In this document: in pieces, positions 37,006 to 50,100 of the stretch
How positions within the stretch are numbered: the stretch's first letter is position 1
Layout: every line of letters begins with the position of its first letter
Origin: Mesodorylaimus sp. YZB2_4
Lineage: Eukaryota; Nematoda; Enoplea; Dorylaimida; Dorylaimidae
Assembly (NCBI GenBank): GCA_030248295.1
Contig: JASANH010000938.1
Coordinates: forward strand, 1,984,001 to 2,048,000
Direction: 5' to 3'
Length of the DNA: 64,000 nucleotides
Program-made: the position numbers and the translations under genes
Notes under the pieces: generated by a model
The model's input: only the letters and a program-made list of their open reading frames with translations
What the model was told of the DNA's origin: nothing
The model's database searches: none

Positions 37006-38653
37006 CTAGGAACTCTCTGGGTTCAATATTAGAGCCGACAATGCGAACAGAAGGAACACCACACCCCCAACCAACGTCACTAAAAGGAGAGTAAACTGTA
37101 ACAATTTGGAAAACATAACAACTATGAGGAGAGACACAAGAAGACTAAGTCCAAAGCAAAGCATACCCGTTCGGACTGATATCCGCTGGGCAATGATGCG
37201 GCCTCCCAGCACTGCGACTCCAGTGCACATCGCGTGTCCTAACGTCCCTCCCAAGGTGACGCCAGCCACATTCTGAAAAAAACGTCAATCAGCTCATTAG
37301 ATCAGGGTCCAACCAAAATGCGTTTACTTCTCTAGCAGCCAAAATGATGGTTGTCAACTGCGAGCGATCACCCCATTCGGCCAGAAAGGTCAAGGTAAAC
37401 GCCTCGATGAAAATCTTGCTGACAAACCGTAAAATAACGCCCATGGTTGACTGCCGTCGGCGCGTCTGTCCAGTCTCGACATCTCCGCTGATCATGACGT
37501 CCGACTCGAGCGATTTTTCCAACTAAAATAGATAAGAATGATAAACTGATTAAAAGTGTTAGCAGAAACTGGGTGAGCCTACCTCGTTACCAGTTGTGGT
37601 TTTGCACCCTACCTCATCCTCTCGCTTCTTGATATCATCCAAAGCCTCTTCGTATTCTTCTTGCCCCTCAGTTGGAGACATGGAATAGCCTTCCTTCAAC
37701 ATCTTCAAACCGAACAAGGCAAACAGAACCGTCGACGCGTAATATGTGAACTTGCGCGGAATGATTTGTGTCGCCCAACCGAGGGTGGCTAAAACGGAAA
37801 ACATGACTCTAGTATGGTAAGCAATCAAGACAAGGCGAAAGTACCCTCACCTGACAGAACAGTCATCAAGAACAAAGCGCTCAAAGCTCCTGCGAACACT
37901 GTCAATCGGGAATGGCGCATGGCCATAATGGCAGCGATAAAAAATGTTTTATCCCCAATCTCGCTGACCAAAATCACCGAAATCGAGGCCACAAACGCAT
38001 GCCAGAAACTGAGCGTTGAATCCGCGAATTCGTCAGCATCTTCTAGCAAATGACTGATATCGCTTTGTTTTGTCGTAACTGATCGATTCGGTGTTTTATC
38101 GCCCTGAAAAGCAAATAGAATTTAGAGATCACAGATACATCCACGTAAATCCAAGTATCGCTGCACTAGGCACGATTCAGGTAAAGAAACCTGTGTCGTA
38201 CCAGGTGAGCAAACAACCAAGCTTACCACAGCACTGTAGTCTAAACAGTAAGGAAACATTCTCTTGCGAAAAAAAAGGAGTTCCAGCTTTTACCTCATGA
38301 TCACAAGAAGAACGAAACGTACATCACAAAATACAACGAAAAAGGCAAGCATAGCTTATGTACCTAAATCTACTGTGCGCAACTGGACTCATATAGGCCT
38401 ACACTACGTGCACTTTGGCCTTGTCTATCGCTCTCTGCTTCGAGAGCAGAGCTGGTGAAAACAGCAAAAATCTTACCTCCGACGACACTTTTGTACTTTT
38501 CCTGTTGCCACCTTGACTAGACCCCGTCTGATCGGCATTTTCTTTCGATTTCGATTTCGATACCGAACTTTCGGAAAATGTTTCAGACACGAAACTCAAA
38601 TTTAGAAAAGCCAAAATCATGAGGGAGACGAAGATCGAAGATCGACCACGCAT
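37006..38653 (-). CDS. tmem165: TMEM165/GDT1 family cation transporter
   Basis: Golgi membrane transporter of the UPF0016/GDT1 family, which handles Mn2+/Ca2+ against protons and supports glycosylation. Six exons: 38653-38477, 38103-37851, 37788-37583 (or -37613), 37522-37328, 37272-37167 and 37079-37006, giving 336 aa. A signal-like N-terminus (about 1-26) is followed by a Ser/Lys-rich linker. The two family signatures are present: SEIGDKT at 106-112 and AEWGDRS at 260-266, each in a three-helix repeat. The central loop MSPTEGQEEYEEALDDIKK and the end GGVVFLLFALSALILNPESS align closely with animal TMEM165. Two GT donors 30 nt apart in exon 3 keep phase and would add or omit ten loop residues. 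The divergent neighbour is the PP2C gene, 1 kb away. Identity is secure. Confidence 0.95.
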
Positions 38654-39652
38654 TTTTCAGTTGAGCGAAGCGAAAAATAATATCGAATCTGGACAGCCAA
38701 AAAGATGTAATGGGTTATGCTATCGAAACGCGGCGACACGTTTACACACGACAAATGGCTGGTTCAACGAAGAGTGGCTCTCTTGATTGACAACGCGGCA
38801 GGCGACACACAGAGGCCTCTAGCCGCGCCTCCAGTGCACGGCTAAAGAAAATAAGAGCAGACTTACGATTTTATCTCTGATTTCTGAAGCAGAAGGCAGA
38901 ATTTCTTCAATTAATAGCTTACTTGACTACCTCGTGGACCTTTTCAGCTCTGAACAAGCCAAGAACCTGTTCCACGCAGCTGTGCAAAGCTGTTTAATAC
39001 ACCCTATTCAAATTCGCGCCATTATATTTTATGACTTTCAGGTACAAATAACCACGTGCGACTATGCTTATGTGGCAAGTCAAGCTGTGTGGGGCGGACA
39101 TGTGCGTGGCTACATGCCACTCTTTCTCTGGATTCATATTGGTTCATTCAGTTTCCTCAGCGAAGTTTTTTATTCCTTTATTGGTATTGACTGGCTTACA
39201 CTTTTAACTTCTGGAGGTGATCGAGTCTTGTACTTATATTTGTTGTTCAGACCTTTTCTAAAATTACGAACTTGTAGGTAAGTCGCACAGTACCTAGGCC
39301 TATGCATTTAATGTGTACGTATACCCAAACTAGTTTCGTCACACTGTTTTCCCTTTGTGTGGGTTGTTATATTTCATGTGAGAGTTAACAACCTTTTTCT
39401 GTGTCGCTCCTTACTAAACGGTAGTCTGTATCACTCTGGTGCAAGCGGGGCCTATCACGTTTTGTTAACAGCATCATATCATATATAGGCCCTTCTTTGG
39501 CCGAGTGGCTTTATACGAACAGGATAGGGATTGGCATAGGCTAGGCTTGGCCGTTGCGTATACTTGTTTATCCAAGTGGAACCCCAGAGTGAGACTCTGA
39601 TGTTTCCCGTTTGTAGAATTTTTCGTCAAATCAATTGCAATATCTCTGTGAC
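38654..39652. other. intergenic between divergent TMEM165 and PP2C genes
   Basis: A 1-kb region that probably holds both promoters. A 115-codon frame at 38934-39281 (+) has no recognisable motif. A TTTGTAG acceptor-like site lies near 39616, about 36 nt upstream of the PP2C start, so a leader intron or trans-splice site is possible. Confidence 0.45.
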
Positions 39653-42117
39653 ATGGGCCAAACGTTGAGCGAACCTGTGACAGCCAAAGAAACGGCTAGC
39701 TGCGGTAACAGCTACGTCAAGGTCGGATCTTCTTGTATGCAAGGGTGGCGGATAAGTAAGAAATTTGCCTTTATTTATTATTAAACACTAGGCCTATATT
39801 TTAAGTGACTCTTTCCAGATATGGAGGATGCCCATACGCATTTGTTGGCGGCACCAGATGATAAAGAAGCCTGCTTTTTCGCTGTGTATGACGGACATGG
39901 AGGTAATGCATCTTGCACCTTATAATCCTAATGTTATCGCCTGCTATGCCGTCAAATTTTCATTCGATAGGTGCGAAAGTCGCTCAGTATGCTGGCAATC
40001 ATCTGCACAAAAAAATTATTCAATCGGAAGCTTATGGTATCCTTTCATCGACTTCCCTATGATCCTTTGACATTTGTTAAAAAATATATTCATGTTTTTT
40101 TAGCTCAGGGTAATATCGAGGAGGCTATTCGTCAAGGATTTCTGAGGCTGGACGAGGACATGATAAAAGGTAGTAGACTTACAGTATGTTGCCAACTCTC
40201 ATGATCGCTGTTTTTAATAATTGGTGATATTATTTTAGATGAAGAAATGAAAGATGAACTTGCGGGAACTACAGCCGTTATCGTGCTGCTGAAAGGAAAC
40301 AAGATGTATTGCGTAAGTACTGATTCCGCACCATATCTTGGTTGGAGCCTCTTGTATGCGTCGCGACGCTCTTTTGCGTTCGCGACTTGAAAAAGAGGAA
40401 GAACGAAAAAATCTGTTACGCTACGATGTTCTTGTTTATTTGTGGCAAGCGCATCCTCGTGATTTTGACAACTCATGCTTAGGGTCGCTTTTTATCTCTA
40501 GTCAGTGATGATGGCTTTCGATTTTAGGGAAACGTTGGTGACTCTCGCGCAATTGCCAGTTGCAGCGGAGTCGCCGAACCACTGAGTTTTGATCACAAGC
40601 CAGCCAACGAAGAAGAGGCCAAACGTATCATTGCCGCTGGCGGATGGGTCGAGTTCAATCGTGTAAATGGCAATTTGGCTTTGTCTCGTGCATTAGGAGA
40701 CTTTATATTTAAACGCAACGATGATAAGTCCGCCGAAGAACAAATTGTAACAGGTAAGCTTCTGTGTTCGAGCATCGACTTAGATCAAACCTGACTGCGA
40801 GTTTTAGCTTTCCCCGACGTCATCGTTCGCGAAATTACTGAGGAGCATGAGTTCATTCTGCTGGCTTGCGATGGTATTTGGGATGTCATGACGAATCAAG
40901 AAGTGGTTGACTTTTGCCGCGATCGATTAGCCTCTGGAATGGAGCCTGAAGCTGTAAGCTATACTATAGATATAAATAAGATTTCCTTACTTCCTGGCCT
41001 GGCATGTTTCCGAGTCAGATTGGTTCTTATAGGAAAGTTTGAGGGGTGACTAAGGCGTAAGAATATTTTGGTCAGCTTCTTCTGACTAAATCTGAATGGA
41101 CTTAGAGCAGCTATCAATCAAGGCCGACTTTGGTTTTGATTCTCAAAATTTGATTGGGCGCATTGATTGCTAGCTGGAGCTTTGCATTTAGGTATTAATC
41201 CATAAAAATAATTTGAGTTGGGCACTTGTTTACTGGACCATCACCATAAGGCACAGTACCAGTTCCGATAGTTTGTATCGCATGAATCCTTATATTGTCC
41301 CACCTTTTTAGATAACTTGCTGATTTGTGTTTTCTGTTTTTAGATCTGCGAGGAACTGCTAACTCGATGTCTGGCTCCGGACTGTCAAATGGGTGGCCTA
41401 GGCTGCGACAATATGACGGTAGTGTTAGTCTGCTTGTTGCAGAACCAGAACTACGAATCGTTTCGGCAGAAGTGCGCGCGCCCACGACGCCCAACTCCGC
41501 CGCCGTCGGTGGATAACGACGATGACCTGCATGGAAGCTTCGTTACGCCACCTCGTACCCCTATTGCTTCAATGGCTCCGGCATCGGCAGCTTTAATTTT
41601 AAACGTGAATGAAGATGAGCACGAGAAAACGCCCACAGGCGGAGCAGATGCTTCTCGCTCACCGCCTTCGGCAGACATGACGACAGCCATCATTGATTCG
41701 GCGAACTTGGGCGATCAGACAGTTCCAGAAGTTGTTCGTGAAAGCTCGTCAGACAGCGAACCGACCGTCAGTCCAGCGAAACAAGGGAAGATGAACTTCG
41801 AAGCGGAATTGGCTAGGGCCGCCGCCGAGCAAAAGCCATTGCAGAATGCGTCGGCGGAAGAGCATCATTATCGACAGCAAGCGGACGACGACGCGCCTCC
41901 CGACGTGTTTTCCTCGGAAAGCTCTGCGATGGATGAATATCCTCACGACGGCGTTCATGTCGGCACTGACGAAAATTTGCGGTGTACCGCGGGAAAAGCA
42001 GAAATTGATAGTAGCGGTGTCGTGCCATCCCCAATGGATACAACGACTTCGGCAGCAACCGCGGAGAAATTAGATAGCGATGGGAAACGGCAACAATCAC
42101 CGCATGTGCAAGAATGA
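39653..42117 (+). CDS. PP2C-type Ser/Thr phosphatase (PPM family)
   Basis: Metal-dependent protein phosphatase, 512 aa from eight exons: 39653-39755, 39819-39902, 39971-40036, 40104-40169, 40239-40312, 40528-40753, 40808-40953 and 41344-42117. It begins MGQTLSEPVT, with Gly2 suited to myristoylation; this start resembles C. elegans PPM-2. PP2C motifs are in order: MEDAH (36-40), VYDGHGG (57-63, metal-binding Asp59 and Gly60), GNVGDSRA (132-139), ALSRALGDF, LLACDGIWD (224-232, Asp228) and GCDNMT (275-280, Asp277). All core metal ligands are present, so it should be active. After the catalytic domain comes a tail of about 220 residues rich in Ser, Pro, Ala, Asp and Glu, probably disordered, of unknown role. 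Orthology within the family is only likely. Confidence 0.94.
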
Positions 42118-45100
42118 TGCGCACAAGGGGAACGGTCGGTAACGAAAATTGCATGCGTACTTTGGAAGTAGAACGGATTTTTATTGGCTTTCTTGATCGG
42201 AACAGCGATTTGTGGGAGCAGGAGATGTTGATCAATCTGGGTGTGTGTGATTAGATAAGTACTTGGAGGTGATAAATTGTATAGTCGGCGACGATCAGGC
42301 GTGTCTCTTAAAGGAGTCCTTTCTCGTCTCTGCGCAGCTACTAGGTATACCGTTCTGTAACTCGTTCAAGAACCGAAGATCGTCTTGCACATCTTTCTGT
42401 ATGGGCCTGGTCATATAGTTGATGGCTGTGCTATTGTAAAACACGAAAGATGAAATGGGTGATCTGTTGTAAAGCTGCACTTTCGTCATGTGACCTTTGT
42501 GATTGAGACTGTGCTAATCACCTGCTTGTAATAGATGATTGATAGGCACTGAAGACATTTATGCCACTTGGCCGTGCACTCACAGCACATTGGCTTCTTC
42601 GATGTGCACTCTAAAAAGTGCGATCATGAAAAATACCGCTCTTCCCCTTGCGAGGAAACGAAGCAATGCGTGCGCTGTCAAAAGTCAGAATCGTGCTAGT
42701 CTACTGCGGTTCCCTGACTTGCTGGGCGATGGCACGTGAGATCTGTGTTTGACGAATTCTTTTGTTTTCACGACTGACGTCAGAGAGCATCCGCATTGTT
42801 GCGCCAGATGTGGTCTATGCGCAGATTGCACGTCACTGACGACGCTGCCGAATAGAGAAGATGAGGAAGAGGAAAGAGGTACGTGCACATATCACTGGCG
42901 CAGAAGTGTTGTCCTGGAGGCCATGGCATTTCATAAAGGTTATGGCTGCCTAGATGAGGTTGGCGGGTTGCTTTGTGATGGCACCTGATCAACCAACTCT
43001 GTGACAAGGTGCTCGCTCTCCCAACGCTGGGGAGTATATGGCTGACGATACAGTAGGTGCAGCCACCCTGCCCCCGGCAAATTCTAAGCGTCTCTTCCAG
43101 ACTCAACTAGCACGAAACCCAAACCGCACTGACTCAACTTCCTCTTCGTTCTCTTGCTCTGCCAACTGAACCAGAGTTATAATTGCTCACAGTGAACTCT
43201 AGAAAACAGCTTCTCGCTTGAGCATCCCAGCAGGCACTGTTCATTTTCTAGGCTGCTGACGGCATGTTGGGTGTGGCCAAGCAAAGAGCCCATATTTTCG
43301 GAACGTTTTCAGGAAGATTTTCTGCTCACTAAGCTCTTATCCAGCGATGTGACTAAATAGCTTTTCTCAAATATATTGCTGTCATTTTTCCCCTCTTCTA
43401 GTCTAATTCTACAGTCACTGAGCAAAGCCTGCAGAAGATCTTCCTCCAGAAAATGTTCATATGAAAACTTTACTGACGATGAGATTGAGTCACTCAAGAC
43501 TTCCTCGAAACTTTTTCCAGCGAGGTCGAATCAAGTAATTGTACACACGTGATACGCATCGATCAATTTTATGTCCCATTATGATCACCATTGCAAAGTC
43601 GTCAGTATCGTGGGTACGTGGCCAGGCTCTGATAACGATGCATTTTTCCTGTGTCTACTCTAGGTGATTTGTGGGATAAGATGGAGGGTTGCTATTGGCT
43701 GTCTCATGCAATCATGAATAACTTGGCGAAAGACTGGAATGAGAGAATTTCCAGGAGGTGATCTGCCCGATGAAATTATGATAGCAGCTGAAATAATGCA
43801 TGCCGCATGCTGCAAGCTGTCGTGATATAACTGCTGTTCAGTTTGGCGGCTTTTTGGATCATAGTTCATCAGGATCAGGACCAGGGTCGAGATTTAGTCA
43901 ATCCTAGTCAGAATCGGATCGTCAGTAGAATTTGTGTATGTAAAGGGGTCTATAGCAGTCGTGTCATGTCTCATCCAAGTGAAGCAGGTTACAAACCACC
44001 ATCTCTGCTCTGCGCCCAGAAATTTGCTCAAAGTGAGGCAAGCAATACCTCTATCGGCTGGCTTTTACACCTGAATACTGCCACTGTTGCAGAATTAATA
44101 TCAACTTTACACGGCCCAAGAGCCGCGGTGGCTCAATTGGTCAAGGCGTTGGTCCCGCATTGCTAGGGGGCCAGGAACCCTGACCGGGAGGCCGCAGTTC
44201 TGTTCCGGCTGAGGATGGCAGTTTAGTAAGTCCGTCGCTGGCCTTGCACACCTGGCTCTGGACGACTCACCCCAGTCAAGTGGCGGACACCGGACGAGTA
44301 GAGAATCAGGAAACTGGTTCTCGAACACCAGTCGGGAGGGTCCCTCCTTCTCGCCCAGTATCATCCTTGGACGCTGGTGCTGGCACAGGATGCCCTCGTG
44401 TGGAGGTGCTCCTAGTGGAGACACACAGAGGGAAGCTGCCGTGACAGCTGCTCACCTCACGGCGTCGCTCATCATATCAGGACTGCTGGCCGGCTGGAGG
44501 CAAAACGGGTTGGAAGTCTCGAGGGGAATTGTGGGGGCACTGGGCCCAAACACAAAAATTTTAAAAAACCACTTTACAATGCCCCGAACTTGGTTCCCAA
44601 ACTAATGCTAGCTCACAATCAGTTTTTCTTCAATTTGGCCTATGCGGTCGCAGTGCTTCTTTTCAGTGGACATAAACCTATGTCAGGAAATATTGAACGG
44701 TCACCAGTCGTCCCAGGTCAAGTCTTCAAGTGAACGAGAGTGTAAAATGCAGTGCAAACTAGTGAGTTGAAATTCTGAGCCAACCCAATCTCAGAATCAG
44801 TTCACTGTGGCACGGAAGTCAGTATGCAGCTCATGGTGCAGATTGCGCCCACACTTGCGTTGCAACATGACCACAGCAGGCATCGTCATGACGCTTGCCT
44901 TCCTTGCATGTTTTAGATACGTGGGCTTCAGACAAGGACGAGTGGCCCATGCTAGGAAGCTATCTTACATGAAATCTGTCGAGATGTCGTAGGGCAGCCT
45001 GATAACACTACAGTATGCACAGTATGACACACTCGCATGAATTACAGATCAAAGAGCGAGTATCCGACGCTCACGATAGACGGTTAAGATCTCATGTTTT

Positions 45101-45255
45101 GGGCACCCACTATGGTGGAACCCAAGTATGAATCGAGTTGTAAGCATGCGTGCGCACACAATATATTACACAAAACAACAATGCTGATTCTCGAAGCAAA
45201 CATGCGGAACTTTTATCATCTGTACAGAAGTGGCTAAAAGGGCGATATCACATCT
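42118..45255. other. intergenic, tRNA-like repeat and uncertain small ORF
   Basis: No secure gene. At 42539-42880 (+) a 67-codon frame could splice by a GTGAGA donor (42737) to sequence reading EHPHCCARCGLCADC, but the start, end and frame choice are all uncertain. A tRNA-like sequence with repeat character lies near 44120-44220. Confidence 0.4.
44120..44215 (+). repeat. tRNA-like sequence, possible SINE head
   Basis: GGTGGCTCAATTGGTCAAGG resembles a tRNA D arm and pol III A box. About 75 bases on, GCAGTTCTGTTCC is a weak B box. A long GC-rich stretch follows to about 44540. It does not fold well as a functional tRNA by eye, so a tRNA-derived repeat is more likely than a gene. No second copy was noticed in this window. 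Confidence 0.4.
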
Positions 45256-47170
45256 TCACAGCAAAATCTCCCTGTCTTCGGAAGCACAGTCGAAGATATC
45301 CGTCAGCGCTTTATACAGGGCTACGGCTGCAATGATACCGGGTATCTGCAAAAAAAGACGTATCAGGCCAGCCCCATGTCATCTCTGTCTCATGCGGAGG
45401 CGTCCTGCAGTTCAATTCGCATGCTTTCACATGCCTATTTGTGCCAACTTATGCAACAGTTTGCTATTCTCGGCGCGACCTTTCAAGTAACTCGAACTGG
45501 CAACTGTGAATAGCGCACTCTATTCGAGTGGCTGAAATGAGAGACTTACATTCACAAACAGCTTTCCCACAAATACGGCGATTTCCAATCGACTTCCCGG
45601 GTCCCACACCTAAGACAGTGAAGAAATACGAGTCGATCTTGATTCGAGGCGCAGACTTTAGATAGTATTTCCTTACTTCAACACTCTGATCGCGAACAAC
45701 ACTGCCGTACACCGTGACCAAGGTGCCGAGGGATAGGAGCACCAGGGCGCTTACTAGCCACAGAAATATGAAGCCGGTTTGACGCTGTTTGCGAAAATGA
45801 ACGGAAGCAAGAATTAGCTTTGAACATGTATAAAACAGACAAAACAATTAAAACTGGAACCACCAGGGATGGGACACCGCTGATTGAAAAAGGCTCCGCA
45901 ACAGCGTGAAATGGACACAACATAGCGCACGAAGAGCCCGAGGCGGGACCAGGGAAATTACACGACTCGCTGCTGTGCACCATCGGAATTCATTTATGCA
46001 TTTACTTTAAATGCACCCATCACGTAGAACACGGCGAAGGCCACGCTCATCGCTTCGATGGCTACTTGCGAGCTCAGTGCTGCGATAACACCTAAAAAAA
46101 ATTTAATTCACTTTTCCTTACAAGGGTTGAGCCAGGAAATAAAGGCTTGTTATTTCAATATTCTCCCAGGTTACGATCTATACTAGGTTATTTCAAAAGT
46201 ACCCCCCCCCCCCCCGTCGGACTGAAGACCGCTCTATCTTGGCCCTGATTATTGGCCAGCGCGTAATACATCAAGTTCATTAGTGTTTTCACTTGAAGAC
46301 GTCTTGTAGGTCACATCCATCTTCGGCGTCCAGTTTCTTTGCATTATATCTTGTGACCTCCGAGCCTAGCGCACAATTCACGGACTCACTGGTGGTTCAT
46401 CCATCATACGCAAAAATCCGTTCTTGGCAGATGGATAGCATAGAGGGCTTACCGTAATAGAACTCGTTTATAGTCAAGTGATCGTAGCACCAGAGCAATC
46501 GAAGCAAATAAAATATCGTACTTCCGATAGAGAGTAGCTGAAAGAAAAATCTGCGTGAGTGTACGACTTTGAACCCTATAGATGCATTATGGACCGTACA
46601 AACACAACGTATGTTATGTACGGCATACTGTACACAGCTAATCGTAAGTACAGCAACCATAGCCCTGCTTGGTGGGTCCGGTCTGGTCTGTTCGGGCTTT
46701 GTTTCCCGCGCGTCTGAAGAGTCGTTCTAGCGCCTCGTCGGGCCCAGATAGGTCTCATCTTCAGTCGTCATTTCTGCAATCCCTCACTGCAACAGCACGT
46801 TCAACGGCGTCAATGCTGCGAAGAGGTCTCCTCGTCGTCATCTTTCGGGGAGCCATTAAAGTTATTTTGAACTTATGAGAACGAAACATCTTTACATTCC
46901 CACGAGAGCACAAAGATGTTTCTTTCGGGGTGGACGTTTTGTTTCATTGATGAAAACTGGGCCCCACTTTCCCACAGGCAATGAATAATGGGAAGTCAAT
47001 CGACATCCGAAAAAATTCTGAGCCCTTACCATAATGACAATTGAGAACGTCTGGGCGAACGTGCGTGTCTTGCCAACATCCACCTCGCCGTGTTCATCCT
47101 TTGGTACCAAGGTATACAGAATTCGTTTCGCATTTGGAGTTAAGAGAGGCCGAGACGATCGAGCCATCAT
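45256..47170 (-). CDS. unrecognised four-transmembrane protein
   Basis: Six exons with consistent phase: 47170-47030, 46537-46453, 46091-46006, 45784-45677, 45609-45550 and 45345-45256, giving 189 aa. The start is a double ATG (47170/47167). A basic/polar N-terminus (about 40 residues, containing KDEHGEVDVGKTRTFAQ) is followed by four hydrophobic segments at about 39-62, 76-103, 108-132 and 150-176. Short loops include WCYDHLTINEFYY and RDQSVEVWDPGSRLE. The end is acidic (CASEDREILL), with a possible dileucine-type ending. There is no signal peptide and no Cys pattern like tetraspanins or claudins. The clean splicing argues for a real gene. I do not recognise it and cannot assign a compartment. 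Confidence 0.78.
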
Positions 47171-50100
47171 AAAAATAAGACCACTTTCCTTCCAAGAAAT
47201 GAATTTCTTAGCCAAAGTTCACGCAGGAACGTAGGAACAGTATGCTCCGTACTTCAAATACGTCAGCCAGTCGATATCCAGTCTTTGGAGGCTTACCCTC
47301 ATTCACCCACGTTGCCCAACAACCGCCCGGCTCTAGAATAATTCACGAGACGTTGCTTAATAAGTCAAAGCGTGTCGAGCCAGGTAGCTAATGTAGTCGT
47401 GTAGAAAACACGAGCGCAAGAAGTTTAGTTTCTCGCTCGATTTCTCCGTTCTCTGCTCACCGTTTCCTCGAAAAGACGATAACTGCTATTCACGGTTCCA
47501 ACTTGGTCTCGAGAAGGGATTTTTTGCAGGACTGATCATTCAAGCGACATTTCAAGCGCTCTGCTCTGCCAGCCGACGCGAATTGGTTAGTCGTATCTCA
47601 CGACAGCTAGCGTGCCTTCGGGTGCGCAAGGGCCTAGCGGCGCCCTATTGAGGTAGCAGACCAAGTATGGAATAGAGTGAGCGGATGAAGTAATTTTCTG
47701 TTCACCCAAGCGTGCGAGAGCGATCTAAGCGTTCATAGCCGCAATGTGTGTAGTCGTAAATGGGGATGCTAGGAGGCGGATAAAGCCGAGGGGTGCCTCT
47801 ATAACGAGCGAATTAGATCAAATTTGTCGACGAGTACTGAAATGATTATGGCCTCTATTCACGAAAAGCGCCTCGTCTATAGCTTGCATATGTCTGCCTA
47901 GAATAACCTGAATCGAGATGAGCAAAAGGATGACCACAGTCCAATTAACCGAAATGAGTCGGAGCGGACCTAGGACGAGGATGTTGCTTTTCACCAGTGG
48001 TCTACTGCAATTATAGGAATGACTCTTCCGAGTACCGGGAGGTACTCTCTCCCTCGATCTAAAATTTATCAGTTAGCTACAAAAACGCGAAGCCAAACTC
48101 GTCATTGAGTCAATGATATCGGAGTTGAGTGCCCCTGCTACACCCAGAGATGATCACAGCTAAGGCACTTGCTATCTACCCTCCCAATCACCTCGCAGAA
48201 TAAAGCGTACCAATGGCATTAGAAAGATCCGGAAACTTGCTCCACTTTGCTCATCCGTGCACTCATTTCAAAATCTCCAGAGTCAGCTCCTGCTACGCCC
48301 GTTCAGTTTGGGCAATTAATTTCAATTCGATTCGATTTGCAATCTATCACCGCTAAAGCGCACTTTAGCTCAATCCCTTCGAGAGATGCCGAGTCCGTAT
48401 AAAGCACAAAAAACCGAAAACTCCACCTAAATGAGATACTAGCCCAAAAACCTCCCGATTTGGTCAACGAGTTAGAATTGAGCTACAAGAATTTTCTGTC
48501 TGTAATCTTTTTGTAACATCGTTTTTAGTGATAGAAATGAGAGACAGTGGGAGGTTTATGAGAAGAAATGGTCGCAAAGAGTGCATCAACCGGAGCCTTT
48601 CGCACGGTGTTTGAGCATTGGTTAAAGGAAGCATGTGGTTGCTCTCCCGTCTTGGATGGAGGCGTGAGGCGAGTAGGTTTGAATGGGGTCCAGATATTGT
48701 GGTTTAATTATATTATCGATCCTTTCACTGTGCCCACGCTCCTTAGCCTCCTTTTTTGTCCTTTTTCCAAAACTGAAAGGTGGTTGGCAGTTTGAGTCCG
48801 GAAATGGAGAGGCCAAAGGCGTAAGGCATTTTTGAGACCTATCAGAGCGCTTAGCTTATCGCCAGAGGCACAGGTCCGTAGCCGATGAGTAAACATAGCA
48901 TGGACAACTTCTACGTTTCCGCTCGATTCTTTCTCGTGAAAACGAGGGATCGGCTAGGCCGCACTGGGGCTTGAGGTAGAGTGGGTAAAGTGGATATGGT
49001 AATCGGAAATGACCTGCGTCAAAGCGAGCCTTACTTACTTCAGGTCTTCACCCAGGCGTGTGTGCATATAAAAATAGGGCCTCTGATCGTGATCAGAGAC
49101 AAATACTCAGCAAGGACAGGTATGATGTCGAGCGTGTAATAATTGGCAGCAGGTGCATGGACATTGATAAGACTAACACACGCAAGACGCTTTTGTCCTG
49201 GAATACACAGGAATGAGTTCCTTTCAAAACGAATATTGGACACGCATGGAAAGCCGAGCGCGAGCAGCGAGTGACGTGCTTGTGGGAAAGTGACGGCAAC
49301 CCACAGCTGGTAGTCCGTGTGTGTGTGTGAACATGTCTACTTGTTCATGCGTGCAAGAAACCACCTATTGAGACAGCTTTACAGTAGATATGGACGCAGG
49401 TGCTCCTGATGAGAAGTTTAAAGTTATCAGTTTTGTGATAAGGGCAGAAACAGGCCAGCTCTTGGTTTTTAGAGTGTTGTTCTCACAGTCAGCATGTCTT
49501 TATCCTCACATTACTGCCTATAATACATCTGCGCCACCTGGATTACCTAGCCAACATTTCTGTTGGTCTATGCACTTCTATTTGTCTTTCAAACCTCTAA
49601 AAATACACAAATAGATCACATATTTTAGGTCGCCCCGCAACCACGTACGTTTGACAAATTGACCCATTATCGAGTGATCACTGTCATTAAGGCACCGCTG
49701 CAGTTACCTAGGATGCATTTCTTAACAAACACAGGCATACCTGAGACGATATATGGCGCAAGGCCCAAACCGAACCATCATTCGAGCCATAATGTAAGGC
49801 AATGATTCAAACTGGCGATGAACTGGAACGGAAATATTTTCAGCTGTGGCATGCTCGTGACATGGCCTCTGGTTTGGAGGAGGAAGCTCGTAAAAGTGGC
49901 AATTAAATGGGCATTGCTTCCATGTCGCATTGATTTGTGTTCTTTGTGCTCTGACCGCTGCTACACAGCGCATCGTCAAAGTGATGATGAACATGGAAGT
50001 GTTTGCATGACCAAATGGGCTCTTCGACCCAAGATATGTGCGCTAGATGAAAAGGACAGAATCTAGATTTGAAGTATGAGGGTGCCTTGCTCGGCTGCGT

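Noticed and set aside
38934..39281. A 115-codon frame upstream of the PP2C gene
   Set aside because: It has no motif and lies in the divergent promoter region; it is probably chance.
42539..42880. A possible two-exon gene with a CCARCGLCADC segment
   Set aside because: A strong donor with the right phase exists, but another frame of the first part looks equally Cys-rich, and neither start nor end can be fixed. Left as a note in the intergenic entry.
46201..46214. Long C run (also at 36540 and 55726; G run at 17279)
   Set aside because: Simple homopolymers, prone to sequencing error; no function can be claimed.
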